Assembly (NCBI RefSeq): GCF_022808775.1
Contig: NZ_JAKZLA010000002.1
Coordinates: forward strand, 558,001 to 622,000
DNA from: Geothrix terrae
GTDB taxonomy: Bacteria; Acidobacteriota; Holophagae; Holophagales; Holophagaceae
Length of the DNA stretch: 64,000 nucleotides
Direction: 5' to 3'
Below are positions 41,384-50,814 of the stretch, piece by piece. Under the pieces are notes generated by a model. That model worked only from the letters and a program-made list of their open reading frames with translations. It was not told the origin of the DNA and made no database searches. A program made the translations under genes and the position numbers. Positions within the stretch are counted from its first letter, which is position 1; each line of letters opens with the position of its first letter.

Positions 41384-41982
41384 GCGAGCACGTCCACCGC
41401 GACGACTTCGGCGCCCGGCTCGGCATGTGGCTGTTCCTGGTGACGGAGATCGTCCTCTTCGGCGGCCTCTTCATCGGCTATTCGTACATGCGGTACAAGT
41501 ACCCCATGGAGTTCCACCACGGCGGCGCCGAGCTGAACGCCACCCTGGGCGTCATCAACACCGTGGTGCTGCTCACCAGCAGCCTCACGGTGGTGCTCGC
41601 CATCGTGGCCATCCAGCGGGCGGAGAAGAAGCGGGCCATGGCCTTCCTGGGCACCACCCTGGCCCTGGGCCTGACCTTCCTGGTCATCAAGTCCTTCGAA
41701 TGGGCCGCGAAGTTCCACCATGGCCTCTATCCCAACGCCCCGCACCTGGCCACGCTGCCGCCGGGAGAGCAGGTCTTCTTCGGCCTCTACTTCACCATGA
41801 CCGGCCTCCACGGCCTCCACGTCATCGTCGGCCTCTCGCTCCTCTCCGTCATGCTCTGGTGGGTGGCCACGGATCGCATCCGCGCGGACCGCTACATCCA
41901 CCTGGAGAACAGCGGCCTCTACTGGCACCTGGTGGACGTGATCTGGATCTTCCTCCTCCCGCTGTTCTACCTGGCCGCGTAA
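41380..41982 (+). CDS. ctaE: Cytochrome c oxidase subunit III
   Basis: A 200-residue five-helix subunit III. Conserved parts are RLGMWLFLVTEIVLFGGLF, EWAAKFH and TGLHGLHVIVG, and the final YWHLVDVIWIFLLPLFYL. The short form fits caa3-type oxidases. Starts in an ATGA overlap with ctaD. Confidence 0.93.
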   Translation: MSEHVHRDDFGARLGMWLFLVTEIVLFGGLFIGYSYMRYKYPMEFHHGGAELNATLGVINTVVLLTSSLTVVLAIVAIQRAEKKRAMAFLGTTLALGLTFLVIKSFEWAAKFHHGLYPNAPHLATLPPGEQVFFGLYFTMTGLHGLHVIVGLSLLSVMLWWVATDRIRADRYIHLENSGLYWHLVDVIWIFLLPLFYLAA

Positions 41983-41986
41983 GGAC

Positions 41987-42319
41987 ATGACCATGAGCGA
42001 ACACGCCGAACATTCCGCCGATCTCAACACCGTCGAGCAACCCGAACATCCGGCCGAGCACCCGGGCTACGGCACCTTCATCAAGGTCTGGGTGGCCCTG
42101 TTGATCCTCACCGCCGGCCTGGTGGGCATGAGCCATGTCAGCCAGACCTACGCCGTCTGGGGGCTGCTGACCATGACCCCCCTCAAAGCGGGCCTGGTGT
42201 TCTACTTTTTCATGCACCTGAAATACGAAGGCCCCCTGCTGAAGATCGTGATCCTGGTGACCCTGGGCACGCTGCTGATCTTCTTCGCCCTGCTCTTCTC
42301 CGACGTCGCTTTCCACTGA
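41987..42319 (+). CDS. ctaF: Cytochrome c oxidase subunit IV
   Basis: A 110-residue protein with a His/Glu-rich N-terminus and three helices (about 30-50, 60-78, 83-105), matching the small prokaryotic subunit IV (KAGLVFYFFMHLKYE is characteristic). It follows ctaE by 4 bases. Confidence 0.88.
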   Translation: MTMSEHAEHSADLNTVEQPEHPAEHPGYGTFIKVWVALLILTAGLVGMSHVSQTYAVWGLLTMTPLKAGLVFYFFMHLKYEGPLLKIVILVTLGTLLIFFALLFSDVAFH

Positions 42320-42326
42320 GGCACCC

Positions 42327-43280
42327 ATGGACTGGATGAACCAAGCCGCCCTCTCGGCCCAGAAGTCCGATGCGGTCTTCTTCTACGTATTCGGGCTCTC
42401 CGTGGCGTTCCTCATCTTCATCACGGCGCTGATGATCTATTTCGTGGTGCGCTACAGCAAGAAGCGCCACCCGAAGGCCGAGCAGATCGAAGGCCACCTG
42501 GGCCTCGAGATCCTGTGGACCACCATCCCCCTGGCGCTGTTCCTCTCGATCTTCTACTACGGGTGGACCAACTACGAGTACATGCGCCAGGCCCCCCGTG
42601 ACGCCATGGCCGTGAACGTGACGGCGCGCCAGTGGGCCTGGTCCTTCGAATACCCCAACGGCAAGAAGAGCAAGGTGCTGTTCGCCCCCATCAACAAGCC
42701 CATGAAGATGGAGGTCCACAGCGCCGACGTGGTGCACGGCTTCTTCATCCCCTCGTTCCGCCTCAAGATCGACGCCGTCCCCGCCCGCACCAACACCACC
42801 TGGTTCCAGGCCACCAAGCTCGGCTCGTACGACATCGAGTGCACGGTCATCTGCGGCGTGGACCACAGCCTCATGCTGAGCAAGGTCATCGTGGTGCCCG
42901 AGGATGAGTTCAAGGCCTGGTACTTCGGCGGCGACGATGCCCCCGAGCCCGGCAAGGCCATCCGCGCCGCGGAGGCCCATCCCGACCTGAAGGACCTGCC
43001 CCCCGGCCTCGCCGTCCTCACCTCCAAGGGCTGCCTCGCCTGCCACTCGGTGGACGGCAAGCCGAAAGTCGGCCCCACCCTCAAGGCCCTCTACGGCCGG
43101 CAGGAGGAGGTCCTCGTGGCCGGCACCATGCGCGTCGTCACCGTGGACGAGACCTACCTGCGCCGGGCCATCACCAACCCCATGGAGCAGGTGGTGCGTG
43201 GCTATCCGCCCGCCATGCCCCAGACGCCCATGACGGAGCAGGAGCTCAGCGAGGTCGTCCGCTACCTCAAGAGCCTATGA
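42327..43280 (+). CDS. ctaC: Cytochrome c oxidase subunit II with cytochrome c domain (caa3)
   Basis: A 317-residue subunit II. Two membrane helices (about 15-40 and 65-85) precede the CuA domain with CTVICGVDHSLM (C172, C176, H180, M183). A fused class I cytochrome c follows (CLACH, C236-H240; Met in PPAMPQTPM), which makes this a caa3-type enzyme. The order with subunit II last, after subunits I, III and IV, is unusual compared with the common C-D-E-F order. Confidence 0.94.
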   Translation: MDWMNQAALSAQKSDAVFFYVFGLSVAFLIFITALMIYFVVRYSKKRHPKAEQIEGHLGLEILWTTIPLALFLSIFYYGWTNYEYMRQAPRDAMAVNVTARQWAWSFEYPNGKKSKVLFAPINKPMKMEVHSADVVHGFFIPSFRLKIDAVPARTNTTWFQATKLGSYDIECTVICGVDHSLMLSKVIVVPEDEFKAWYFGGDDAPEPGKAIRAAEAHPDLKDLPPGLAVLTSKGCLACHSVDGKPKVGPTLKALYGRQEEVLVAGTMRVVTVDETYLRRAITNPMEQVVRGYPPAMPQTPMTEQELSEVVRYLKSL

Positions 43281-43328
43281 CAGTCCGGGGGACCGGGCTT
43301 GCGCCCTACACCCCCGGACCCCCGCCCC

Positions 43329-43347
43329 CGCCCAGCCAAGCTGGGCG
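43329..43347. promoter_or_regulatory. Short hairpin between ctaC and ctaB
   Basis: CGCCCAGC-CAA-GCTGGGCG forms a perfect 8-bp stem. There is no T-run, so it may slow rather than end transcription into ctaB. Confidence 0.45.
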
Positions 43348-43370
43348 AGGGCTGAACCAGGAGCGATGAT

Positions 43371-44264
43371 TTGAGCGTGGCCGCGATTCCCGTCCCCAAG
43401 CACAGTCCCGTCTCGACCTTCCTCGAGCTGACCAAGCTGCGCATCTCCGGGGCCTCCACGTTCACGGCGGCGGCGGGGTACGTGGCCTTTCTCCGCGGCG
43501 CGGACGCCGGCCTGGTCACCACGCTGATCGGCATCCTGCTCCTGGCCATGGGCTCCAGCGCCCTCAACGAGGTGCAGGAGCGCCGCTACGACGCGCTGAT
43601 GCCCCGCACGGCGGGCCGGCCCATCCCCCACGGCGACATCTCCGCGGGCCGCGCCACCCTGGTGGCGGTGATCCTCGCCGTGTCGGGCTTCCTGGTCCTG
43701 CTGGCGGCCCACAACCTCACCTCGGCCCTGCTCGGGGCCCTGGCCCTGGGCTGGTACAACGGCTTCTACACGCCCCTGAAGCGCGTGAGCGCCTTCGCCG
43801 TGGTGCCGGGTTCGCTCATCGGGGCCCTGCCTCCGGCCATCGGCTGGACCGCCGCCGGCGGCAGCGTGGCGGATCCCTCCATCCTGGCTCTGGCCTTCGT
43901 CTTCTTCATCTGGCAGGTGCCCCACTTCTGGCTGCTGGTGGGCCTCCACGCCGAGGGCTACGAGAAGGCCGGCTTCCCCACGCTGGTGTCCGTCTTCGGC
44001 CGGCCCCGGCTGTCGCGGCTGACCTTCACCTGGACCTGCGGCACCGCCGCGGCCTGCGGCCTGCTGCCCCTGTTCCGGGTGCTGGTGTCCTGGCCCGCGG
44101 AAGTCATGCTCGGCCTGGGCGCCGCCTGGCTCATCGCCGGTTCCCTGCCGCTGCTGAAAGAGGGCCAGGACGCCCCCCTCTACCGCCGCGTCTTCATGAA
44201 CATCAACCTCTTCGCCCTGGTGCTCACCGCCGCCGTCATTCTGGATCCCTTCTTCAGCCGGTAG
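43371..44264 (+). CDS. ctaB: Protoheme IX farnesyltransferase (heme O synthase)
   Basis: A 297-residue UbiA-family membrane enzyme with about eight helices that farnesylates heme B for the oxidase. The first Asp-rich motif is NEVQERRYDALMPRTAGRP and the second region is YNGFYTPLKRVSAFAVVPG. The start is TTG with an AGGAG site 8 bases upstream. No heme A synthase gene is present in the window, so whether the oxidase carries heme A or O is open. Confidence 0.93.
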   Translation: MSVAAIPVPKHSPVSTFLELTKLRISGASTFTAAAGYVAFLRGADAGLVTTLIGILLLAMGSSALNEVQERRYDALMPRTAGRPIPHGDISAGRATLVAVILAVSGFLVLLAAHNLTSALLGALALGWYNGFYTPLKRVSAFAVVPGSLIGALPPAIGWTAAGGSVADPSILALAFVFFIWQVPHFWLLVGLHAEGYEKAGFPTLVSVFGRPRLSRLTFTWTCGTAAACGLLPLFRVLVSWPAEVMLGLGAAWLIAGSLPLLKEGQDAPLYRRVFMNINLFALVLTAAVILDPFFSR

Positions 44265-44337
44265 TCCACGGGCCCCGCTGGGGTACACTCTCGGCCATGC
44301 CCGCCCGCCCAGCCGAATCCGCGCGAAAGCCGCATCC

Positions 44338-47300
44338 GTGGATGTGACGCGCTTCCTCGGGACGCACCGCTACGCCTGGCTCATGGACCTGGGCCAGGGC
44401 GAGGGCTGCACCTTCCAGCTTCTGCGGCGGGACCTGGATGGCGCGCGCTTCCTGGCGCAGATCTGGTCGCCGCTGCCCGCGGAGCGCGACCTGGATCAGC
44501 TGCGCGACACCTTCCTGGCCCGCTTCCTCGACGCCGATCCCCTGGATCCCGTCATCGGCCACTTCGGCTTCGATGACGGTCAGGCCTGGCACCTCCAGGC
44601 CCTCCTGGGAGCGCCCCTCTCCCGCCTGTGGCCGGGCTGGGGCCCGGCCCAGCGCGCCGCCCTGACGCAGCACCTCGCGCGGGAGCTCGCGCGCGACCTC
44701 CACCCGCGGTTCCTGCACCCCGAGGTCATCTCCTTCCGGGCCGGGCTCACCCAGGTCCCGCGCGTCCTCGGCGGGGCTCCCTGGGGCCTGCCGGAGCTCG
44801 CCGGTCTCCTGCCCGAGGCTGTCCCCACCCCGGCCCTGTCCGACGACCTTCCCTGGACCCACACCCGGGACCTGTCGGAACTCATCGCCCGGCCCCTCCG
44901 GGGGCGGAGCCAGGAACTGCCGTATCTCAAGTCCCTCATGCTCGGCCTCAACGCCCCCATCCCCATGGAGCGCATCGTCCTCCTCCAGGGCGAGGAGGGC
45001 GTGGGCAAGGCCCACCTGGCCGCCTGGGCCTGCGCCGTGGCCGAGGGCGAGGGCATCTGGGTCCACCCCCTCGAAGCCTCGGCGGACGAATCCGCCGGGC
45101 GGTTCCTGGGCCGGCTGCTGGAGACCCTGCTGGCCGGCAACGAGGCGGATCTCTATGCCCAGCGTCCCGAGACCGCCCGGGCCCTGTCCCTGCGGATGCC
45201 GGCCTTCGCCTTCCTCACTGGCGGGCGCCACCGGAACCGCCAGGATCCTGGCCCCGAGCCCGAGGAAGTGAAGGCCGCCCTCGAGGCCCTGGATTTCGCC
45301 CGCCTCATCCATCCCCGCCTCGTCCACCTGTCGAACCTGGAGCGGGCCGCGCCGGAGGTGCTGTCGCTGGTGCGGGAGCTGGTCCACCGCTCGGACCTGC
45401 CCTGGCTGCTCTCCCTCACCACGGGCGCCCAGGGCGCCGGGCTGAAGCCCCTCATCGCGGACCTGCGGCAGGAGGCCTCCGCCGCCCTGGTGGGCGTCAA
45501 CCGCATGGAGGACGAAGACCTTCGCGCCATCCTGGACGACCTGCTGGGCCGCCACGCCCTGCCCCCAGCCTACGTGACGGACCTGCTGGCCCAGAGCCTG
45601 GGCAACCCGGGCCTGCTGCGGAACGTCCTGGAGCTGGCCCAGCAGGAGGGCGCCCTGACCTGGGACCAGGACCGCTGGATCCTGGCGCCCGACCGCCCCG
45701 CGGCCCTCAGGGCCCAGGCCGACCTCGTGCAGCAGGTCTTCCTGGGCCGCCTCCAGCGACTCACCCCCGCCGCCGCCACCCTGGTGCGCCTGCTGGCCCT
45801 GGCCGACCGGCCCGTGCCCGCCGGCTCCCTCGGCCGCCTGCTGGGCCTGACGGGCGACGCGCTGGAGGACGCCCAGCAGGGCGCCCTGGGCTCCCGCCTG
45901 GTCCAGCTCCAGGGCGGCCAGGCCCTCATGCCCGATCCCCGCTGGCGGGAGCTGGTGCTCGCCCACACACCCCAGGCCGAACTCAAGCGGCTGGCCCGCG
46001 CCCTCCTGGCGGTCATCCAGGAGCAGGGCGGCCCCGTGGCCCACTCCGTCACGCTCCAGGCCCTCGCCTCCGACGAGGCCACGGCCTTGGCCGCCGTGCT
46101 GGAGGCCCTCGATCACCACCCACCCGGAGCCCCCCAGGAGGCGCAGCGGATGGTGGAGCAGGCCCTCCAGCTCCAGCCCCGGCCCTGGGACGAGGCGCGC
46201 CTGCACGAGCACCTGGCGGATGCCTGGGCCGCCGGCTCCCAGGGGCCTCCCGCGGATGGGGAGGCCCCGGCGCGGCCCGTGACGGACCTTGCCCTGGAGG
46301 CCCTCGACCGCGCCCTGGACGCCCTGGGGCGATCCGCCTTCCACGAGGGCGTCCGCCTGGCCGAGGCCCGGGTGCTGCGGAAGCGGGCCATGCTCCTGCT
46401 CCACCTCCGCCGCCCCGGCGAGGCCCAGGAGCCGGTCATGGGCGCCGCCGCCCGCCTGAAGGACCACCCCCTGCATCCCGAGCAGCCCCGCCTGCGCCTG
46501 GCCCTGGGCCAGCTCCACCTGCTGCAGGGCCACCTGACCAAGGGCATCCGCGCCCTCGAGGAAGGCCTCCACCCCCATGGCCAGAGTGGCGGCGGCCGGG
46601 CTCAGCCCCGGGATCAGGCGGCCCTGCTCACCGCGCTGGGCCTGGCGCTGGCCGCCCAGGGGCAGTTCCAGCGCGCGGCCGGCCACCTCGAATCCGCCCA
46701 GCGCCTGCTGGAGCACGGGCAGGACTTCCGCGGCCTGGTGCCGGCCCAGATCGGCCTGGCCCAGGTGCGACTCGCTCAGGGCCTGGCCGGCCCCTGCATC
46801 ACCCTGCTCCAGGAGGCCCTCCAGACCGCCCGGCTGCAAGGCGACCTCGGCCTCCAGAGCCAGAGCCACCTGGCCCTGGGTGCCGTGCGGAGCCTTCAGC
46901 AGGTCCTGGGGCCGGCCCTGACACACCTGGACCGGGCCCTGGCCCAGGCCCAGCGGCTGGGCGACGCGCCCCAGGTGGCCATGATCCAGGTCTGGCGCGC
47001 GCGCACCTTCGCCGCCATGGGCGATCCCGTGGCGGCGGACCACGCCCTGTTCCAGGCCCAGGGCCGCTCGTCGGGGACCCAGCGCCTCCTGCTGGCCCCC
47101 GAGGAGCAGGGCGACCACACCCTGCTCCAGGGCGACGTGGCCCGGTTCCGCGGCGCCTGGCGCGATGCGGCCCGGCTCTTCAAGGCCGCCGCGGACCAGT
47201 TCGAGGCCTCCGGCATGCTCTGGCGCCACCGGCTGGCCCAGCTCCGGCTGGCCCAGGTGCTGGCCCGGGAATCCCAGCGCACCCGCCAGGAGGCCCCGGA

Positions 47301-47778
47301 GCAGGGCTGGACCATCCTCGAGAACCTCAAGGCCCCTGTGGAGGGCTCGGGCTCCCGCTGGCTGGAGCTGGAGTGGCACCGGGCTCACGCCCTGCTGCTC
47401 TCCACCGTGCCTCCCACCGAGGCCGTGGCGGAGGAGGGGCTGGAGGCCTGGAGCGAGGTGCTGGCCGCGGCCCGGGACCTCCAGTTCCCCGCCCAGGTGG
47501 TGGAGGCCTGCGCCGAGGGCGCCCAGCTCCTGCTCCAGCGCGGCGAGAAGCTGGGCGCCAAGGCCCGCCTCCAGGACGCCTTCCCCAGCTTCCAGGAGCT
47601 CTGGTCCCACCTGCCCGAAAGCCAGGGCACCGCCTTCCTCGGCCGCGAGGATCTGCACCGCTTCCGCCAGACCGTCGAAGCCGCCGGCCTCCGCTGGATC
47701 CTCCCCGACCGCGCCGACCCCCTCCAGGACTGGACCCCCACCCAGATGAACCTGCCGGTGGTGCCCGAAGGCGAATGA
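44338..47778 (+). CDS. Large ATPase with tetratricopeptide-type helical repeats
   Basis: A 1146-residue cytoplasmic protein. Residues 1-190 recall a degenerate kinase-like or sensing domain. An AAA/STAND-type NTPase follows, with Walker A GEEGVGKA (218-225) and a Walker-B-like RLVHLSNLE near 325-333. From about residue 560 to the end are helical TPR-like repeats (for example ALGQLHLLQGHLTKGIRALE, ALGLALAAQGQFQRAAGHLE). This layout is seen in MalT-like and other STAND switch proteins, but no DNA-binding domain is evident. A 17-codon frame (ATG 44297) ends just past the GTG start and might regulate it. Confidence 0.65.
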   Translation: MDVTRFLGTHRYAWLMDLGQGEGCTFQLLRRDLDGARFLAQIWSPLPAERDLDQLRDTFLARFLDADPLDPVIGHFGFDDGQAWHLQALLGAPLSRLWPGWGPAQRAALTQHLARELARDLHPRFLHPEVISFRAGLTQVPRVLGGAPWGLPELAGLLPEAVPTPALSDDLPWTHTRDLSELIARPLRGRSQELPYLKSLMLGLNAPIPMERIVLLQGEEGVGKAHLAAWACAVAEGEGIWVHPLEASADESAGRFLGRLLETLLAGNEADLYAQRPETARALSLRMPAFAFLTGGRHRNRQDPGPEPEEVKAALEALDFARLIHPRLVHLSNLERAAPEVLSLVRELVHRSDLPWLLSLTTGAQGAGLKPLIADLRQEASAALVGVNRMEDEDLRAILDDLLGRHALPPAYVTDLLAQSLGNPGLLRNVLELAQQEGALTWDQDRWILAPDRPAALRAQADLVQQVFLGRLQRLTPAAATLVRLLALADRPVPAGSLGRLLGLTGDALEDAQQGALGSRLVQLQGGQALMPDPRWRELVLAHTPQAELKRLARALLAVIQEQGGPVAHSVTLQALASDEATALAAVLEALDHHPPGAPQEAQRMVEQALQLQPRPWDEARLHEHLADAWAAGSQGPPADGEAPARPVTDLALEALDRALDALGRSAFHEGVRLAEARVLRKRAMLLLHLRRPGEAQEPVMGAAARLKDHPLHPEQPRLRLALGQLHLLQGHLTKGIRALEEGLHPHGQSGGGRAQPRDQAALLTALGLALAAQGQFQRAAGHLESAQRLLEHGQDFRGLVPAQIGLAQVRLAQGLAGPCITLLQEALQTARLQGDLGLQSQSHLALGAVRSLQQVLGPALTHLDRALAQAQRLGDAPQVAMIQVWRARTFAAMGDPVAADHALFQAQGRSSGTQRLLLAPEEQGDHTLLQGDVARFRGAWRDAARLFKAAADQFEASGMLWRHRLAQLRLAQVLARESQRTRQEAPEQGWTILENLKAPVEGSGSRWLELEWHRAHALLLSTVPPTEAVAEEGLEAWSEVLAAARDLQFPAQVVEACAEGAQLLLQRGEKLGAKARLQDAFPSFQELWSHLPESQGTAFLGREDLHRFRQTVEAAGLRWILPDRADPLQDWTPTQMNLPVVPEGE

Positions 47779-47839
47779 CGAATCCGGCCATCGGTGGTCT
47801 CATGGAGGTCCACGGCTTCGACCTTCCAGCGGAGACCCC

Positions 47840-48703
47840 ATGAGCCACCTGCCCGCGGACGCGCGCACCCGCGTCACCCTCCCCCAGCTGCACGCCTGGC
47901 ACCACGCGGGACGGAAGCTCGTGATGGTCACGGCCTACGACGCCGCGACCGCCCGCATCGCCGATGCGGCGGGCGTGGATCTGATCCTCGTGGGCGACAG
48001 CGTGGGGAACGTGTGCCTGGGCTTCGAGAACACGCTGCCGGTCAGCATGGCCATGATGAACCACCACCTGGAGGCCGTGGCGCGCACCCAGCCCGCCGCC
48101 ATGCTGGTGGCCGACATGCCCTACCTGAGCTTCCACCTCAGCGTGGAAGACACCCTGCGGAACGCCGGGGGATTCCTCCAGCGGGGGGCCCAGGCCGTGA
48201 AGCTGGAGGGCGGGGCCAAGCGCCTGCCCATGATCCACGCCCTCATCGACGCAGAGATCCCCGTCATGGGGCACCTGGGCCTCACGCCCCAGAGCGTGAA
48301 CCCCATGGGCGGGTTCAAGGTGCAGGGCAAGCACAAGGGCGACGCCATCCGCCTGCTGGAGGACGCCCAGAAGCTGCAGGACGCGGGCTGCTTCAGCCTG
48401 GTGCTGGAGGGCATCCCCGCAGATTTGGCGGCCAGGGTGACGGAAACCCTGGAGATTCCCACCATCGGCATCGGGGCCGGCCCCCGGTGCTCGGGCCAGG
48501 TGCTGGTCTTCCATGATGTGCTGGGCCTGCTGCCGGGCACTTCGCCGAAATTCGTGCGCCGCTATGCCGAAGGATTCCAAGACCTGCGGGACGCCCTGGC
48601 CCTTTGGGCCGAGGATGTCCGCTCCGGAGGGTTCCCCGACGACCGGGAATCCTATACGCTTCCAGAAGCCGTTCGTCCGGTTCTGACCCAGTGGCACCCC
48701 TGA
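47840..48703 (+). CDS. panB: Ketopantoate hydroxymethyltransferase
   Basis: A 287-residue PanB, first enzyme of pantothenate synthesis, transferring a one-carbon unit from methylene-THF to ketoisovalerate. Metal and substrate residues are in LVGDSVGNVCLG, ADMPYLS, KLEGG, GHLGLTPQSVN and the final GIGAGPRCSGQVLVFHD. It is followed after 46 bases by panC. Confidence 0.95.
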   Translation: MSHLPADARTRVTLPQLHAWHHAGRKLVMVTAYDAATARIADAAGVDLILVGDSVGNVCLGFENTLPVSMAMMNHHLEAVARTQPAAMLVADMPYLSFHLSVEDTLRNAGGFLQRGAQAVKLEGGAKRLPMIHALIDAEIPVMGHLGLTPQSVNPMGGFKVQGKHKGDAIRLLEDAQKLQDAGCFSLVLEGIPADLAARVTETLEIPTIGIGAGPRCSGQVLVFHDVLGLLPGTSPKFVRRYAEGFQDLRDALALWAEDVRSGGFPDDRESYTLPEAVRPVLTQWHP

Positions 48704-48749
48704 TCGCGCCCTTGGTAAACTGACAGGCGCCTTCTGAAGGATCCCGCTT

Positions 48750-49640
48750 TTGTCCATGCGAGTCGTCCGTTCCATCGCTGATCTCCGTGCCCTCCTGAGA
48801 CCCCTGCGGGATGAGGGCAAGCGCATCGGCTTCGTCCCCACCATGGGGTTCCTGCACGAGGGACACGGAGCCCTCATCCGCCAGAGCGCCGCCCGCTGCG
48901 ATGCCACGGTGGTGTCCATCTTCGTGAATCCGACGCAGTTCGGTCCTGGTGAAGACCTGGCCAGCTATCCCCGGGACCTGGAGCGGGACCAGAACCTCTG
49001 CCTGGAAACCGGGGCCACGGTGCTGTTCATGCCGGAGGTTTCGGAGATCTACCCCACGGGCTTCCAGACCCATGTGGAACCCGGCCACCTGGCGGAAACG
49101 CTCTGCGGCCGCTACCGGCCCGGGCACTTCCGGGGCGTGGCCACGGTGGTGGCGAAGCTCTTCAGCATCGTCCAGCCGGACCTGGCCTTCTTCGGCCAGA
49201 AGGACTTCCAGCAGACGGCGGTGATCCGCCGCATGGCCCGGGACCTGAACCTGCCCGTGGACGTGGTGGTGGTGCCCACGGTGCGCGAAGCGGACGGCTT
49301 GGCCCTGAGCAGCCGCAACACCTACCTCGACGAGGACGGCCGGAAGCGCGCGCTGACCCTCAGCCAGGGCCTGCTGGCGGCGAAGGCCGCCTTCGACGAG
49401 GAGGGGGAGCGGGAGCCGGCGAAGCTGCTGGAGACCGCCAGGACCCTCATGACCGGGGCGGACTCCATCCAGTACCTGGAGCTGGTGGACGCCCAGACCC
49501 TGGAACCCCTGCAGGCCCCCGTGGACCGTTCCGCCGCCCTCTGCGTGGCCGCCTACGTGGGCAGCACCCGCCTCATCGACAACGTCCTCCTGACCCCCCC
49601 GGCGATCGGAGCGGGAACCGGCGGCAGCCAGGGCGCCTGA
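48750..49640 (+). CDS. panC: Pantothenate synthetase
   Basis: PanC joins pantoate and beta-alanine using ATP. The nucleotide-binding signature is PTMGFLHEGHGALI, with FVNPTQFGPGEDL, FFGQKDFQQ and LALSSRNTYLDED. The TTG at 48750 has AAGGA 8 bases upstream and gives 296 residues; ATG 48756 would give 294. Confidence 0.95.
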   Translation: MSMRVVRSIADLRALLRPLRDEGKRIGFVPTMGFLHEGHGALIRQSAARCDATVVSIFVNPTQFGPGEDLASYPRDLERDQNLCLETGATVLFMPEVSEIYPTGFQTHVEPGHLAETLCGRYRPGHFRGVATVVAKLFSIVQPDLAFFGQKDFQQTAVIRRMARDLNLPVDVVVVPTVREADGLALSSRNTYLDEDGRKRALTLSQGLLAAKAAFDEEGEREPAKLLETARTLMTGADSIQYLELVDAQTLEPLQAPVDRSAALCVAAYVGSTRLIDNVLLTPPAIGAGTGGSQGA

Positions 49641-49836
49641 AAGGGCTGCTTGGCGAGAGGCTTTTTTGCCCCCGATTGCGCTGCAATCAGTGGCTGAAAC
49701 CTCTCTTCGCAGAAGGAGCCACCATCTTTCGGACTATCCGCGCCTCCTCCCACGGATGGGGGCGTTCTCCCGGGTCGGGGGTTAGAATGACGGCGTCCTC
49801 CAGGCAACCGTCCGGGGACTCATTCCGGGAGGTTCC

Positions 49837-50217
49837 ATGCTCGTCCCGATCCTGATTTCCGCGGCTCTCATCGCCATGCCCCAGGGGCGCGGCCATGGGA
49901 AGCACGGCAACGATGGCCCTCCGGGGCATGCCCGCGGGGGGGATGGTGTGCCTCCGGGCCTGGCCAAGAAGGGCGGCATGCCTCCGGGCCTGGCCAAGAA
50001 GTTCGGTTCCCGGCTCCCCGAGCGGCCCTACATCGCCGTGGATCCCCGCTACACCGACCGGGCCTGGTTCCTGATCGATGGCCGCTGGGAGCTACGCAAG
50101 GGCTTCTCCGTGGGCGTCCAGGCCGAGGTGCGCGATGTCCTCCGCATGCCCGCCGCGCCTCCCCCGGTGCCCCTGCCCAGGGTGGGTGTGGACCTCCACG
50201 TCGCCCTGTTCAACTAG
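49837..50217 (+). CDS. Secreted protein with PPPV/GVDLHV C-terminal module (copy 1)
   Basis: A 126-residue protein with an N-terminal hydrophobic signal (1-15), a Gly/His/Lys-rich stretch with two PPGLAKK repeats, and a C-terminal module of about 65 residues running from YIAVDPRYTDRAWFLIDGRW to PPPVPLPRVGVDLHVALFN. The next gene ends in the same module. Function unknown; probably periplasmic or surface. Confidence 0.7.
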   Translation: MLVPILISAALIAMPQGRGHGKHGNDGPPGHARGGDGVPPGLAKKGGMPPGLAKKFGSRLPERPYIAVDPRYTDRAWFLIDGRWELRKGFSVGVQAEVRDVLRMPAAPPPVPLPRVGVDLHVALFN

Positions 50218-50229
50218 CGAGGAGGCATC

Positions 50230-50772
50230 ATGTTTCGCCCCTTGATGAGCGCCGCCCTCCTGGCGGTCTTTACCCTGACCGCGCAGCCCGCCACGGCCCG
50301 GCCCGACGATCACCGGGGTTGGCGCGGCGAGCGGGAAGAACGGCGTGACGATCGCCGTGATGACCGCAGGGACGACCGCCGGGATGATCGCGAAGACCGG
50401 AAGTACTGGAAGGAGCGCGACAAAGCCGAGCGCAAGTACTGGAAGGAGCGGGACAAGGAAGCGCGCCAATACGAGCGCCACCGCTACGACGACGATGACC
50501 GCGACCACGACCGCGGCCGGCCGCGCCGCTACCGGGCCCCCGGGTGGATGGACAGCTACTGGCGCCCCGGCGACGACCGGCGCTACGTGGCCCTGGTGCC
50601 CGGCGATCCCTCCCGCTGCTACGTCTTCATCGAAGGCCGCTGGGTGCTCCGACAGATCCGCGACCCCCGGGCCCGCCTGGACCTGGAAGGGGCTTTCCGC
50701 CTGCCCGTGGCCCCGCCCCCGGTGGCCCCGCCCCGGCTGGGCGTAGACCTCCATGTGGTGCTCTTCAACTGA
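50230..50772 (+). CDS. Secreted protein with PPPV/GVDLHV C-terminal module (copy 2)
   Basis: A 180-residue protein with a signal peptide (MFRPLMSAALLAVFTLTAQPA, cleavage likely near ATA-RP), a very charged middle with RRDD repeats and two RKYWKERDK units, and a C-terminal module YVALVPGDPSRCYVFIEGRW to PPPVAPPRLGVDLHVVLFN that matches the preceding gene. Only 12 bases separate the two genes. The charged region may bind polyanions or metals; this is conjecture. Confidence 0.7.
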   Translation: MFRPLMSAALLAVFTLTAQPATARPDDHRGWRGEREERRDDRRDDRRDDRRDDREDRKYWKERDKAERKYWKERDKEARQYERHRYDDDDRDHDRGRPRRYRAPGWMDSYWRPGDDRRYVALVPGDPSRCYVFIEGRWVLRQIRDPRARLDLEGAFRLPVAPPPVAPPRLGVDLHVVLFN

Positions 50773-50814
50773 CCAGCCCGACCATTGAACAAGAGAATTA
50801 GGTAAAAATCGAGG

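Noticed and set aside
44254-47658. Open frame of over 1100 codons antisense to the ATPase/TPR gene
   Set aside because: It is an artefact of high GC and codon bias; its product is Gly/Gln/Leu/Ala-rich low complexity with no domain, while the plus strand has clear motifs.
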